Origin: Streptomyces venezuelae
GTDB lineage: Bacteria > Actinomycetota > Actinomycetes > Streptomycetales > Streptomycetaceae
Direction: 5' to 3'
Assembly: GCF_008642375.1 (NCBI RefSeq)
Contig: NZ_CP029194.1
Coordinates: forward strand, 1-64,000
Length of the DNA: 64,000 nucleotides
This document shows, in pieces, positions 26,924-36,761 of the stretch. How positions within the stretch are numbered: position 1 is the stretch's first letter; each line of letters starts with the position of its first letter. Made by a program: the position numbers and the translations under genes. The notes under the pieces were generated by a model, which made no database searches, was not told where the DNA came from, and saw nothing but the letters and a program-made list of their open reading frames with translations.

Positions 26924-27930
26924 TCTGGCTGACCTGGCGCCAGTTCCGTACCCAGGCCGCCGTGCTGTTCGCCGCGGTCGCTGTCCTCGCCGCCACCCTC
27001 GCGGTCACCGGCCCGCAGTTGGCCGACCTCTACCGCACGGCCGGCAGCAGCCTGGTGGACCAGGTCTCCAGCGCGGACCAGACCCTCTACTACACCGGAC
27101 TGCTGGTCGTGCTCGCCGTGCCGGCGGTCATCGGTATGTTCTGGGGCGCGCCGCTGATCTCCCGCGAACTGGAGACCGGCACCCACTACCTGGCGTGGAA
27201 CCAGGGCGTCACCCGCACGCGCTGGCTGGCGACCAAGCTGGGGCTCGGCGCGGCGGCGTCCATGGCCGCGGCCGGACTGACCAGCCTCGCGGTGAGCTGG
27301 TGGAGCAGCCCCATCGACCGGTCCATCAACGGCGGTGGCGCGACGGACACGTACTTTCCGCGGCTCGACCCCGTGGCCTTCGCCGCACGGGGTGTCGTCC
27401 CCATGGCCCATGCCGCCTTCGCCTTCGTCCTGGGCGTCGCCCTCGGCCTGGTCATCCGCCGCATCCTGCCTGCGATGGCCACCACGTTCGCCCTCTACGC
27501 CGCCGTCCAGATCGTGGTGCCGATGTGGATCCGGTCCCACCTGGCCGCCGCGGATCGGACGACCGTGCCGATCGAGCCCGACGGTGCCCCCATCAGCATC
27601 CAGGACGGTGCCAGGCAGATCGTCGCGCACCTCGAAGCAGTGCCCGGGGCCTGGGTCACCTCCCAGCAGACGCTGAACGCCGCCGGTCAGCCGGCCTCCG
27701 TGCCGTCGTCCTTCGCCGACTGCCTGCGCACCGAGTCGGGCCCGCCCGCCCTGCAGCAGGTCGACGGCTGCGTCGCCGACCTCGGTGCCCTGGGCTATCA
27801 GCAGCAGGTGACTTACCAGCCCGCTGGCAACTTCTGGGCCCTTCAATGGGCCGAGACCGGGCTCTACCTCGGCCTCGCCCTGGCCCTGACCGGTTTCTGT
27901 GCCTGGTGGATCCGCCGCCGGGTGACCTGA
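26920..27930 (+). CDS. ABC-2-type transporter permease
   Basis: 336 aa, ATG overlapping the ATPase stop. The first helix is AAVLFAAVAVLAATLAVTG. Further helices are around 65-85, 110-130, 165-190 and 195-215, with a large external loop at about 220-305 and a final helix near 312-330 (LYLGLALALTGFCAWWIRRR). The element ELETGTHYLAWNQGVTRTRW after the second helix is the typical coupling segment. It forms an exporter with the preceding ATPase and is the last gene of the cargo. Confidence 0.88.
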   Translation: MIWLTWRQFRTQAAVLFAAVAVLAATLAVTGPQLADLYRTAGSSLVDQVSSADQTLYYTGLLVVLAVPAVIGMFWGAPLISRELETGTHYLAWNQGVTRTRWLATKLGLGAAASMAAAGLTSLAVSWWSSPIDRSINGGGATDTYFPRLDPVAFAARGVVPMAHAAFAFVLGVALGLVIRRILPAMATTFALYAAVQIVVPMWIRSHLAAADRTTVPIEPDGAPISIQDGARQIVAHLEAVPGAWVTSQQTLNAAGQPASVPSSFADCLRTESGPPALQQVDGCVADLGALGYQQQVTYQPAGNFWALQWAETGLYLGLALALTGFCAWWIRRRVT

Positions 27931-27957
27931 CGGACACCAGTCCCACTACGGGAGTAA

Positions 27958-27994
27958 CCGTGAGGGCCAGCCGGGACCCGGCTGCCCCTCACGG
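27958..27994 (+). terminator. Long hairpin at the end of the cargo operon
   Basis: 18-bp arms beginning CCGTGAGGG with one mismatch and a one-base loop lie 28 bp after the permease stop. It also faces the end of the transposase gene and may serve both. Confidence 0.75.
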
Positions 27995-28094
27995 CGTCGG
28001 CATGGTCCTCTCGCCATTCAAATCAATCTCGCCGAGATCGACTGTCCTGTTGGCCCGCAAGGCCGGTACAGGCACCAGCCTGTCGGCACGGGGT

Positions 28095-31000
28095 TCACCT
28101 CGGCTCCGCCAGAGCCCGGTCGGAGGCGTCCGCCGGGGTGCGGGGACGGGGCACTGAGAGAAGTGGCGCGAGGTCGAGCCGCTTGTCCATCTCCAGGCGG
28201 AAGGTGCCGTACGGGTTGATGTTGGACCAGAACAGCGCGGTGAGCCCGCGCCGGTCCTCGTCCGAGAGCTTCTTCGCCCAGGCCGGTTCGGCGAGGACCT
28301 GCTGAAGCAGCAGCGTGTTGACGTGCACGAGCGCGGACTGGAGCAGGTGCAGGGCGAGCATCGAGGTCTCGGCGTGCTCCTTGTCCGGGCCGGTGAGCGC
28401 GCCGTCCTTGCCGTAGTGGAGCACGGTGTTCGCCGAGTTCCAGTTTTCCACGACCTGGAGCCCGCCGTGGATCTCCCGGCGCAGGCCGGGAGCGGCGAGG
28501 TAGTCGCAGGCGAAGACCGTACGAACCGCGCGGCCGAGTTCTTCGAGCGCGGCGTACGTGGGGTGCTTGGGCCCGCCGCGGGTGAAGCGCCGCAGCACCT
28601 GCTCCGCCTCCGCCGTCCCCAGTCGGAGTGCAGTGGCGTACTTGACCATCTGGTCGTACTGCTGCTCGATCAGGTCCCACTTGATCGCCCGGGTCAGGGA
28701 GGCGCCGAGGGCCGGCCAGCCGGGCGGGTCGTCGTCCGGGCGGTACAGGCGGATACTGCCGATGTTCTTCAGCCGGGGCAGCAGCCGGAAGTTGAGCAAC
28801 TCGGTGAAGGCGAACCCGACCACGCTCGCGCCATGGGTGTCGACGTAGTTCGACTCGATCTCGGCGTCCGTGCAGTGCCGCAGCAGTCCCTCGATCATCG
28901 CCGCGACCTCGGACGAGGAACAGGACTTCAACTGCGAGTAGATGCAGACGTTCTTCCCCTCCACGTGCCAGTAGATCATCACGCCGTTGCCGCCATAGCG
29001 TGCGTGGTACTCGGTCATGAAGTTGCTGGACCAGGAGCCGAACTTTTTCGAGTCCGAGGCGCACGCGTTTCCCTGCCCCCACCACGCGGTGTCGCGGGCG
29101 GCGAAAGTGGCGTTGACCAGCCGGGTGACGGCGGCACGAAGGTTGTCGACGGTGATGAAGTGCCGCCGGACATGGCGCAGAGCGGCTTCGCTCTCGCCAT
29201 GCTCGCCGGTCGCAACGATCGAGCGGATGCCCATGTTGGTGCCCAGGGCGAACAGCGCAAGCAGCAGGCGACGCTGGAGGGTGGCCCGGTCGATGCGCTC
29301 GTACGCGGCGACGGAGGTGAACTCGTCGGTGAAGCCGGTAAGGAAGTCGGCGTTCTTCAGCACGTCCAGGAGGTCGAGGACGCCCCATCGGCGTACGACC
29401 TCGTCCTTGAGCGCCTGCAGACCGGTCGGCTCGTCCAGCTTCTCCAGCTTCGGCACGGTGATCCACGGGTCGCCGTGCCGCGTGGTCACCTTCACCCCGC
29501 CTGCCGAACCGTCCGCAAGCGCCGCCGACAACCTGTCCAGGCCCGCGGTCATCCGCTGCTTCAGGCTCGTGATGAACGCCTGCGGGTCCTGGGGCTGGCG
29601 GACAGCCGCGTAGTGCACGGTGCGGGCGGCCTCGAAGTCGCCCGGCAGGTCGTCCTCCGGGTTTCGCCAGCGCAAGGCCCCCGCGACATAGATCTCCCGG
29701 CGCCGGATCGCGTCCCGCAGCGCCACCAGGACGCACAGCTCGTACGGGATGCGCTCGATGCGGCCCTTGTCGTCCACGACGGCCTCGCGCCAGTCCTTGC
29801 GGACGACGCCGTCCATCGGCACCGTGTCGCCGGCGTCGTAGAAGCGGGTCTTGCCGTCGACCTCCGCGTACTTCTCCAGCAGCGCCATCGCGTCCATCAC
29901 CGGCCGGTAGGCGGTGTTGTTGCACTTGAAGCCCAGCGTCCTCAGCAGCGGCGGCAGCATCTGCCGGTAGTACGAGCTGTAGGAGGACCGCAGGGTGGTG
30001 CGGACCTTGGCCTTGAAGACCTTCTCGTTCGCCTTCGCCTCCGCGACCAGGTCGCGCAGCATCTTCTCCCCGACCACCGGGTACAGGGCCTCGCGTACCA
30101 CCTCGTCGGGCTTGCCGATCGCCGCGTCAGCGAGTTTGAAGAGGATGCCTTCCTTGCCGCGGACCTTCTTCAGCTCCGCAGTGAGCTGCCTCTCCACCCG
30201 CCGCTCGGCACGCGCGTTGATCTTGTGGACCAGGGCAACCAGCAGCTCCACCAGAGCGTCAGTGATCTCCGCCTGACGAGAAGAGCACAGGGCCGCGAGC
30301 AGTGTGATCCGGGCGTCCTCGGCGGTGTCCCGGAAGTCCGAGGGGTACATCTTGATCGCCCTCGACCGCCACGCGGCCAGCAGCTTCTCCGAGCAGTCCG
30401 CGAAGAGTCCCTCGGTAAGCCCGAGTTTGCGTACGTCGTTCAGCTTGGTGATCTCCGTCAGCAGCGAGTCCAGGCCGACCGCGCCGGGATCACGCTTGAG
30501 TAAGGCCAGCAGACCGGCACCGTCCTCGTTGTCCTCCGCGACCAATGCAAGCAGCCGGCCCACGCCGACGTCGCCCAGGCGCTCGATGGTCCGGGCGCAG
30601 AACACCTTCTCCCACCGGTTACGGGCGGCGACCAGTACCTTCTCGATCCGGGTCCGGCCCGGCGGCTCGATCTTCCTCGCCCGGCACTCGACCAGCAGGG
30701 CCTCCCGCTGCCGGTCCTCCACCAGCTCTACCGGGCACACCTCCCCCGCCAGCCACTCGGTCAGCCGCTCCTCGTCGTCCAGCGTTGCAGGACGGAACTG
30801 CAGGGCTTTCCGGATCTGCTTACGGTGCCGCTTCGCCCCCGCCAGGTCGTACGTGGCAAGCTCAGCCGCAGGGACCTTCACCAGACCGGCGACGTACTCG
30901 ACAGCGAACTGCGGGAACTCCTCGATGAACTCCGGGAACCGGCCCTCCATCTCGAAGAACTTGAGCATCAGGCAAAAGCCGAGCCGGGTTGGACCCGTCT

Positions 31001-31103
31001 TGTTCGCCACCAGGTCCCAGTCGCCGTCCACCAGCGTCCAGCACGCCACAACATCTTCCGGCGACCACTCCTGCCGCACACCCGCCCCATTTCGTCGCCC
31101 CAC
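28095..31103 (-). CDS. tnpA: Tn3-family transposase
   Basis: 1,002 aa, normal length for TnpA. The N-terminal DUF4158-like region ([20 protein letters not shown]) recognises the inverted repeats. The C-terminal DDE domain contains [16 protein letters not shown] (first Asp), [16 protein letters not shown] (second Asp) and [19 protein letters not shown] (Glu). A GTG at 31103 is used; GTG 31079 is an alternative. No frameshift is seen. Transcription runs toward the cargo terminator. Confidence 0.96.
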   Translation of the reverse strand: MGRRNGAGVRQEWSPEDVVACWTLVDGDWDLVANKTGPTRLGFCLMLKFFEMEGRFPEFIEEFPQFAVEYVAGLVKVPAAELATYDLAGAKRHRKQIRKALQFRPATLDDEERLTEWLAGEVCPVELVEDRQREALLVECRARKIEPPGRTRIEKVLVAARNRWEKVFCARTIERLGDVGVGRLLALVAEDNEDGAGLLALLKRDPGAVGLDSLLTEITKLNDVRKLGLTEGLFADCSEKLLAAWRSRAIKMYPSDFRDTAEDARITLLAALCSSRQAEITDALVELLVALVHKINARAERRVERQLTAELKKVRGKEGILFKLADAAIGKPDEVVREALYPVVGEKMLRDLVAEAKANEKVFKAKVRTTLRSSYSSYYRQMLPPLLRTLGFKCNNTAYRPVMDAMALLEKYAEVDGKTRFYDAGDTVPMDGVVRKDWREAVVDDKGRIERIPYELCVLVALRDAIRRREIYVAGALRWRNPEDDLPGDFEAARTVHYAAVRQPQDPQAFITSLKQRMTAGLDRLSAALADGSAGGVKVTTRHGDPWITVPKLEKLDEPTGLQALKDEVVRRWGVLDLLDVLKNADFLTGFTDEFTSVAAYERIDRATLQRRLLLALFALGTNMGIRSIVATGEHGESEAALRHVRRHFITVDNLRAAVTRLVNATFAARDTAWWGQGNACASDSKKFGSWSSNFMTEYHARYGGNGVMIYWHVEGKNVCIYSQLKSCSSSEVAAMIEGLLRHCTDAEIESNYVDTHGASVVGFAFTELLNFRLLPRLKNIGSIRLYRPDDDPPGWPALGASLTRAIKWDLIEQQYDQMVKYATALRLGTAEAEQVLRRFTRGGPKHPTYAALEELGRAVRTVFACDYLAAPGLRREIHGGLQVVENWNSANTVLHYGKDGALTGPDKEHAETSMLALHLLQSALVHVNTLLLQQVLAEPAWAKKLSDEDRRGLTALFWSNINPYGTFRLEMDKRLDLAPLLSVPRPRTPADASDRALAEPR

Positions 31104-31170
31104 CCTGGGATTCGCTCGTTCCGCCCAACGAGGCGCACGACGACGAGAAACGGGAGACCTGACCCAGTGA

Positions 31171-31223
31171 AAGCTACCGGTGGGTTACTTGCTCCCTGGT
31201 GTCCGAGCTAGGACTACGGGGCC
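31171..31223 (-). repeat. Right terminal inverted repeat of the Tn3 element
   Basis: 53 bp, ending CTACGGGGCC at the outer end, complementary to the left repeat at 51 of 53 positions. Confidence 0.92.
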
Positions 31224-31228
31224 GACTC
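31224..31228. repeat. Right 5-bp target-site duplication GACTC
   Basis: Direct copy of the pentamer at 24715-24719. Confidence 0.85.
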
Positions 31229-31519
31229 GCGCCGTCTGAGCTGAACCGCCTGAAGCACGATGGATGCCGCAGAGCTCGTCGACCATCAGCGGCCCGAGGA
31301 ACGAGCCGACCTCCGCCGGTGACACCGACAACAACCCCTTAGCCTCAGTGCGGACGGAGGCCATGGCCGCGACCGCCCAGGAAGGGTCGATTCCCGCCAC
31401 CGTCTCCAGCCCCTGCACGCGATGACCTGGATGCGGACCCTGAGCGCAAGGTCGACCGGGCCGACGCCGAACGTGCGCAGCACGCCGGCCACCTGCCCGA
31501 TGAGGACTTGTCCGGCCGA

Positions 31520-31793
31520 TCATGGTCCCGGCTGAGGCATGACGAGGGTGCCCGCGGCCAGGTCGGGCGCGTCGTCGATCAGGGTGCAGGCGAAGTCGAA
31601 GCCGAGCACGAAGGGCGGGGCCGGCGCGCCGAGTCTGGCGGCCGGGCCCCGCAACGGATCTTCAGGTCGGCTTGGTTGATGGTGGTCGCTGCCACCCGCA
31701 CCCGCACGAGACCGGCCAGCGGACCCGGCTCGGGACGCTCGGAAAGCCGCAGGACCCCGGGCCGCCGTAGGCGGTGACTTCAACGACACGCAT
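31520..31793 (-). pseudogene. Zinc-binding dehydrogenase / quinone oxidoreductase, N-terminal fragment
   Basis: The ATG at 31793 starts MRVVEVTAYGGPG. The reading then needs small shifts to give LRLSERPEPGPLAGLVRVRV, ATTINQADLKIR and APPFVLGFDFACTLIDDAPD, the start of the medium-chain dehydrogenase GroES-like domain. Only about 90 residues remain, and there is no Rossmann domain. Clearly a relic. Confidence 0.7.
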
Positions 31794-31817
31794 GGGGATT
31801 CCTCTCCGACGTGGTGG

Positions 31818-32230
31818 TCAGCGGGGCGGGCGGTGCCTTCGTTGTCCAGACGAACCCGGTGGACGTACCAACGCCGGATCGATGTGCCCCGGTCCACCGG
31901 ACGGACACCCCGAGTACCGGCTCCAAGCCGTCGTCCTCCCACAGGGGTGCCACCGTCTGGTCCAGGTGCACGCGCAGCCCATGCTCCTTGAACCGGCTGT
32001 CGACCACCGATCCGATCGCCGCACCATCCGGGCGAAGTCGAAGTCGGCCTCCTGCCCGCGGGCGCGCAGCCAGGACCGGGCGGCAGACTTCACATACGGA
32101 TGACCGGCACTGGCCACACCCCGGGCACTGCGGCCACAGTGATGCGACTGCCCGTCCGCACCGGGGGCCAGCGGGAGCATCAGCGGCTCTTCCGAGTCCG
32201 CGCTGCCCAGAGCCGCCGCCTGAATCTGTC
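31818..32230 (-). pseudogene. Degenerate gene fragment, unidentified
   Basis: Two minus-strand frames join near 32020: EEPLMLPLAPGADGQSHHCG and YVKSAARSWLRARGQEADFD in one, then SRFKEHGLRVHLDQTVAPLW and GLEPVLGVSVRWTGAHRSGV in the other. Composition is coding-like across the shift. The family was not recognised and no start is visible. Confidence 0.4.
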
Positions 32231-32979
32231 GCCTGTCACCCCGCTCCAACCCCACCATTCCTCCCAACTCAGCGTGCCACCACACCCGCTGGCTCCGCAG
32301 CCGATCACCGTGGACCGCTCCCGGCGCGCGGGGCCGCACCGGGCTGACCCACGGTGCCACTCCGAGGTTCTCGGGTCGTTCCCTGTGTGCCTGGGCCGCA
32401 CCCGGGTCGCGGTCGGGGGCGATCCAAATGGAAGGGTCGTTCCTTGCGCGCGTGGGCCGCACTCTTCGTGACATGCCGCCAGCCTGTACCGGCCGTGGCG
32501 TCCGCGAGCTCGCACGCCCCCTCCGCCACCTGGTCGGCCTGCTTCTCGACGCCAGGCCCCGCCTGCTCCACCAGTCTCTGGCAATCATGGGCGTCACCGG
32601 CGGGTTGGTGCCGCCCATCTCCTCGGCCATCCGTACCCGCCGCTCCCCGACCAGCACGACAAGCCGCGCCCTGACCGGGCCTGGCCGTGCTGAGGCAGCT
32701 TGTGTGCGCTGTCGGCATGCCGACCACAACCGCGTCCAGACGCCGGTAAGTGAAGGGGGCCGGGGGGACGTACTGCTCGCGGCCCATCTGGCGCGCGACC
32801 TCCACCTCCCGGCGCATGCCCACCACCAGGGCTCCGAGATCTCGTCCCGCGCGGACGTAAGCGAATCGCCAGCGTGGCGTTAGAGGAGAGGTCGAGGATA
32901 TTGACATGCCGGGGATGTCGACGCGTTGGCTCACCCTCTTCCACGGCACGACCACGCCACTATGCAAAGGAACATGGAC
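32231..32979. other. Degraded DNA upstream of the lectin-like gene
   Basis: Minus-strand patches such as GMRREVEVARQMGREQYVPP look coding-like but are short and frame-broken. No gene is supported. Confidence 0.35.
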
Positions 32980-33411
32980 ATGCGCAGATTCAAGAGTGCC
33001 CTCGCGGCAGTCGCGGCCCTGGCCGCCTTCGCCGGGGTTGGTGTCGCGGCGGCGCCGGCGCAGGCGGCGACCTACTGCACGAACAAGAGCCAGAAGTTCT
33101 TCTGCGAGTACGGCATCTCGACCACCAAGTTCCCCGACGGGACGAAGGAAGAGTTCGTCGTCGGCGCCGATCACGCGGTGTGGACGAACTGGACCTACAC
33201 CGACGGCTCCTGGAACGGCTGGGTATCCATGGGCGGGTGGGTGAAGAGCGGGATCGACATCTCCTATCTGCAGGACAACCCCTACAACTTCACCATCGCG
33301 GCCATCGGCAGCGACGACAACTACTGGTTCCGGGTGCGCCACACCAACGGCTCCTGGAGCAGTTGGCAGGTGAGCTGCAACGTCAACCCGAACGGTCCGG
33401 GCTGCCCGTGA
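32980..33411 (+). CDS. Small secreted PLL/propeller-type lectin-like protein
   Basis: 143 aa. Of two candidate ATGs, 32980 is preferred because AAAGG lies 9 bases upstream; 32974 is too close. A signal peptide (MRRFKSALAAVAALAAFAGV to AAAPAQAA) precedes about 112 mature residues containing repeated blade-like motifs: FVVGADHAVWTNWTYTDGSW, then IAAIGSDDNYWFRVRHTNGS. These match the PLL-like beta-propeller lectin pattern. Three cysteines near the ends could close the fold. It carries too few blades for a propeller alone, so it may oligomerise. It resembles the propeller protein at 37480. Confidence 0.8.
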   Translation: MRRFKSALAAVAALAAFAGVGVAAAPAQAATYCTNKSQKFFCEYGISTTKFPDGTKEEFVVGADHAVWTNWTYTDGSWNGWVSMGGWVKSGIDISYLQDNPYNFTIAAIGSDDNYWFRVRHTNGSWSSWQVSCNVNPNGPGCP

Positions 33412-34087
33412 CCGCCGCAGGTGAGTGAGGCGAGCCGGACGCCCTGAAAGCTCACCCCCCAAGAGCACATCCTGATCCGACAGGATGAGGGATCGAGAGT
33501 GCTGCCGGCGAAGGCGGTCACTCGGGGAACAAGGCACCCTGGACAGGGACAGCGACAGGGTGGCCGGGGCTGCTGGTGGTCAAGGTGCTGCGCGCGACCG
33601 CCCAGTTCACCCACGGGCACGCGGCATGGAGCGGGCGCGAAGCCACGGCTGCCTACTACAACACGTGCGCACCCAGCACGGTGCCGAGGAGCAATGGGAC
33701 GATCGACAGATAGGAGCAGCGTGGAGACAGTGCCCCACACGGTCCGGCCGGGCGCTGGTGCTGTACTCGGTGATGGGAGCCACGAGGGCTCCGTCACTGA
33801 TCAGGGATTGGTTTCCACGTAGACGCGTCTCGATCGAGGACGCGGTTCGAGGTGAGCATGCCGTAAACGCGGCGGCCTCCTGCCTCGTTGGGCTAATGGC
33901 CGCGCCGGGCCCGAGTGGGTCGCGGCCGTGGCGCCGCACTGTCCGGGCGTCCCTCGCGTGGACGGATCCGGATCCGTCCACGGTGCTGCTGGCTGATGCC
34001 GGCGCCAACGCGCACCTGCCCGAAGTCACCTGCGACGACACCATCAACGAGACCACCACGCCGCAGTAGACCCCGTGGCTTTGTGAG
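33412..34087. other. No recognisable gene
   Basis: The stretch between the lectin-like gene and the ISL3-type element has only shadow frames. Confidence 0.4.
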
Positions 34088-34095
34088 TGAGTTTC
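34088..34095. repeat. Left 8-bp target duplication TGAGTTTC
   Basis: Identical to 36368-36375. 8 bp is the duplication length typical of ISL3-family elements. Confidence 0.88.
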
Positions 34096-34215
34096 GGCTC
34101 TGGTCCACTTCTTGTGGTCGCGTACGCAGAGTGACGGTTGGGCGTCGTTCGAGGGCGGGTGACATCGCCCGAAAATCGACCTGCCCGAGGGCGCTGGCAT
34201 CGACAGTTCTGCGCC

Positions 34216-35558
34216 GTGAACAACGTGCGGCCGCAGCTGGAAGAGCTGCTGTTCGGGTCGGTGGAGAACATGTCGGTGGAGTCGGTCGAGGCGGCTGACG
34301 CTGTCGTAAGAGTGAAGGCCCGGTCCACGGCCAAGCGGGCGGCCTGTCCGGGCTGCGGGTGCTGGTCGAGTCGAATACACGGCTCTTACCTGCACTTTCC
34401 CAGCGATCTACCCACGTCGGGCAAGCCCGTCGTCGTATCGCTGCGAGTGCGCCGGTTCCTCTGCGCGGAGGGCTCCTGCCCGCGCAAGACGTTTGCCGAG
34501 CAGGTGCCCGGCCTCACCTGTCGATCCGCTCGCCGGACGGAACGGCTGCGATCGACGCTCGTCTCGGTCGGTCTCGCACTCGCGGGACGGGCCGGCGCCC
34601 GAATGTCGGACGCCTTCGGGGTCCGAGTCAGCCGGAACACCCTGCTGAGGCTGATCCAGGTCGCGGACCGCTGGCACCTGTGGCACAACCTCGGCGAAGC
34701 CGCCGAGAAGTGCGTCTACCGGCACCGTGCCTGCCTGCGGCCTGCACCTGAGTCACCGGAGGAGTCAACCCAGGCGCCGGAGTCGCCCGCGTCCTCGCCG
34801 TGGCCAACGGGCCACCGGTTCGCCGAACGCACGCGCGCCAAGCACGCCACCGTCCATGCCCTACTGGCCGCCGGTCACAGCAAGCGGTCCATCGCCCGGC
34901 AGCTCGGCATGGGCCTCAACACCGTCCTCCGCTTCTCCCGCGCCACCGAGCCGGAGCAACTGTTTACCGGCCAGTGGCAAAGCCGCCCCACCAAGCTCGA
35001 CGCCTACAAGCCCTACCTCGACCAGCGATGGCAGGAAGGCTCCACCAACGCCTGGAAACTCTGGGAGGAGATCAAGGCACAGGCTACCCAGACGGCTACG
35101 GCGACGTCCGCGCCTACGTCAGCCGGAACCTGCGCGGCAAGCCCCAGCCGGTCGGCCCCCGGCCGCCGTCCGCCCGCGCCGTCACCCGCTGGGTCCTCAC
35201 CCACCCCGATGCCCTGGCCGAGAGCGACCGGCTCCAGCTCAAGGCCGTGCTGACCAACTGTCCCGAACTGGACGCACTCGCCGAGCATGCACGCTCCTTC
35301 GCCCACATGCTGACCCAGCTGCAAGGCCACCAACTGCCAGCATGGACCGAAGCGGCAACCGCCGCCGACCTGCCCAGCCTCCAGCGCTTCGCCCGGCACC
35401 TGGAGCGCGACCTCGGCGCCGTCACTGCCGGACTCTCGCAGCCGTGGAACTCCGGAGTCGTCGAAGGCCATGTCAACCGGATCAAGATGCTCAAGCGCCA
35501 GATGTTTGGCCGCGCCGGCTTCGAACTCCTCCGCAAGCGCGTCCTGCTCTACTACTGA
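34216..35558 (+). pseudogene. ISL3-family transposase with internal deletion and frameshift
   Basis: From a GTG at 34216: the N-terminal zinc-ribbon (ACPGCGCWSSRIHGSYLHF) and helix region to VRVSRNTLLRLI are normal. The sequence then jumps directly to QVADRWHLWHNLGEAAEK, skipping the part that should hold the first catalytic Asp. A helix-turn-helix segment (GHSKRSIARQLGMGLNTVLR) follows. Near 35095 the frame changes to YVSRNLRGKPQPVG and ends with GLSQPWNSGVVEGHVNRIKM and LKRQMFGRAGF, the ISL3 C-terminal signature. It cannot be active. Confidence 0.85.
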
Positions 35559-35567
35559 GCTTGTCGT

Positions 35568-35917
35568 TCAGCCTTCAGCGTCCGGCGAAAGTGGTTCGTT
35601 TTCGGCGGCGAGGGTGACCTGCGCAGTCCATGACCAGGGCTCTTGGGGCGGTTCCCAGCTCACCTCCACGTCGGTGTCGTGGAAGTCGCGCGCGAGTCCC
35701 GTCACCATCACCGCCGCCGCAGCCCGCGCGCCTGCGGGTCGGTGTTGATCGGCACGTCCAGCCGCCCGCAGAGATTCCCGCTTTCGGTGAAGACGCTGGT
35801 GCGCCAACCCTCCGGCGTCGCAAACAGGAAGATCCCCTTCGGAATGCCCCAGGCGGGCGGCTTCTTCTTCTCGTTCTTCCGTCTCACCATGCCGCTATCC
35901 AACATCGTCGAGTTCAT
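35568..35917 (-). pseudogene. Passenger gene in the ISL3-type element, frameshifted
   Basis: The first frame from an ATG at 35917 reads RKNEKKKPPAWGIPKGIFLF, then ATPEGWRTSVFTESGNLCGR and LDVPINTDPQ. Near 35735 the reading passes to a second frame, VMVTGLARDFHDTDVEVSWE then PPQEPWSWTAQVTLAAENEP, to a stop at 35568. The composite is about 115 aa and soluble. The family is not recognised. It lies 75 bp downstream of the intact passenger 35992-36270 on the same strand. Confidence 0.45.
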
Positions 35918-35991
35918 GGTGATGAGGGTGGGGGAGGATCACCCGCCGCGGCACGGTTTGGTGCCGGGCTTGCGCAGCAAGCTAAGCCCCC

Positions 35992-36270
35992 TCAGGACAG
36001 ATGGTCGGTGAGCCCGAAGCCCTCCGGAAACTCCTCCAGGAACTCACGGCGAGCGGGGTTGGTCTCGGCAGCTGCCATCTCCCCGAGCAGGGCGATCAGC
36101 TCCTGCTGCTGATCACTCGACAGCGTGCTGACCACGTGGGCGACGCCCTCCATGACCTTGACCGCGTCGTCCTGATCCATCTGCTTGTCTTCACTGCCGT
36201 CGATGAGCCACAGGACATCGACCAAAGCCTCGGCCAAGGCACGAGTCAGGGACGAGTACGAAGACGTCAC
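35992..36270 (-). CDS. Passenger gene: small acidic hypothetical protein
   Basis: 92 aa from a GTG at 36270 with GGAG six bases upstream. The protein is helical and acidic: ALAEALVDVLWLIDGSEDKQ, VKVMEGVAHVVSTLSSDQQQ, ELIALLGEMAAAETNPARRE, ending FPEGFGLTDHLS. The composition fits small immunity- or antitoxin-like proteins, but no family is recognised. It is the only intact gene inside the ISL3-type element, so it was probably mobilised with it. Confidence 0.6.
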   Translation of the reverse strand: MTSSYSSLTRALAEALVDVLWLIDGSEDKQMDQDDAVKVMEGVAHVVSTLSSDQQQELIALLGEMAAAETNPARREFLEEFPEGFGLTDHLS

Positions 36271-36367
36271 GACGGTCTCCCAGCAGATCGACGGCAGAGT
36301 CCGGCCATCCCACCACACACCACCGACATCACTTTCCGTGAGCCTCCACGGAAAGTGGACCAGAGCC

Positions 36368-36375
36368 TGAGTTTC
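36368..36375. repeat. Right 8-bp target duplication TGAGTTTC
   Basis: Exact copy of 34088-34095, directly outside the right inverted repeat. Confidence 0.88.
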
Positions 36376-36512
36376 AGGGACGTCTGTTGCTCAGCGGCAG
36401 GAACGCCCGGTTCCCGGAGAGAGTGATGTCGCGGAGATTCGAGAACCTCGGGGCTTGCTTCGGAACCATGGTTGCGCTCTGCATGACGAGGGCGCCCGGG
36501 TGTTGCCGAAGC

Positions 36513-36761
36513 TCAAGGTCGGTCTGTACGCGGCGATCCGTCGTGACGCCGAGGGGGCTGCAACAGGCAACCTGAGCTGCCGAGGTTCAGATGTGGGCCC
36601 GGATCTGCTTCACCGGATGGCCCAGCCGGTCCGGGCGTCCTGGCCCGGCCGGGGTCTTCCTCGAGGAAGCGGCGGACCGCGTCGACGGCGGCCGCCTGGT
36701 CGCGGGTGGTGCGCTCGGCAAGGATCTGCTCGGTAGCGTCGGAATGGAACGAGTGGGTCAC
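36513..36761 (-). CDS. Small hypothetical protein with VTHSFHSDATEQIL motif
   Basis: 82 aa from a GTG at 36761. Residues 1-38 (TFHSDATEQIL, then RTTRDQAAAVDAVRRFLEED) look genuinely coding, while the Pro/Gly-rich tail may be read-through. A near copy of the first 18 residues (VTHTFHSDAAEKILDDREH) occurs at 58441-58500. The shared segment is evidence that this is a real family, here perhaps truncated. Function unknown. Confidence 0.35.
   Translation of the reverse strand: MTHSFHSDATEQILAERTTRDQAAAVDAVRRFLEEDPGRARTPGPAGPSGEADPGPHLNLGSSGCLLQPPRRHDGSPRTDRP

Larger units (their letters stand above)
24720..31223. mobile_element. Complete Tn3-family transposon with GntR/ABC-transporter cargo
   Basis: 6,504 bp bounded by 53-bp inverted repeats that match at 51 positions, and flanked by the 5-bp duplication GACTC. 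It contains a serine resolvase at the left end, a candidate res site, a three-gene cargo operon on the plus strand, a bidirectional-looking terminator and a full-length Tn3-type transposase on the minus strand. All five genes are intact and the ends are nearly perfect, so the insertion is recent and possibly still mobile. Confidence 0.93.
34096..36367. mobile_element. ISL3-type element with passenger genes and defective transposase
   Basis: 2,272 bp bounded by perfect 15-bp inverted repeats (GGCTCTGGTCCACTT) and flanked by the 8-bp duplication TGAGTTTC. The plus-strand transposase lacks its middle section and is frameshifted. About 800 bp of passenger DNA on the minus strand follow inside the right end. 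The intact ends and duplication imply it was moved recently, presumably by a transposase supplied in trans. Confidence 0.85.

Noticed and set aside
28323..30503. A 726-codon plus-strand frame inside the transposase
   Set aside because: Shadow of tnpA, which has all the Tn3 motifs in the other strand.
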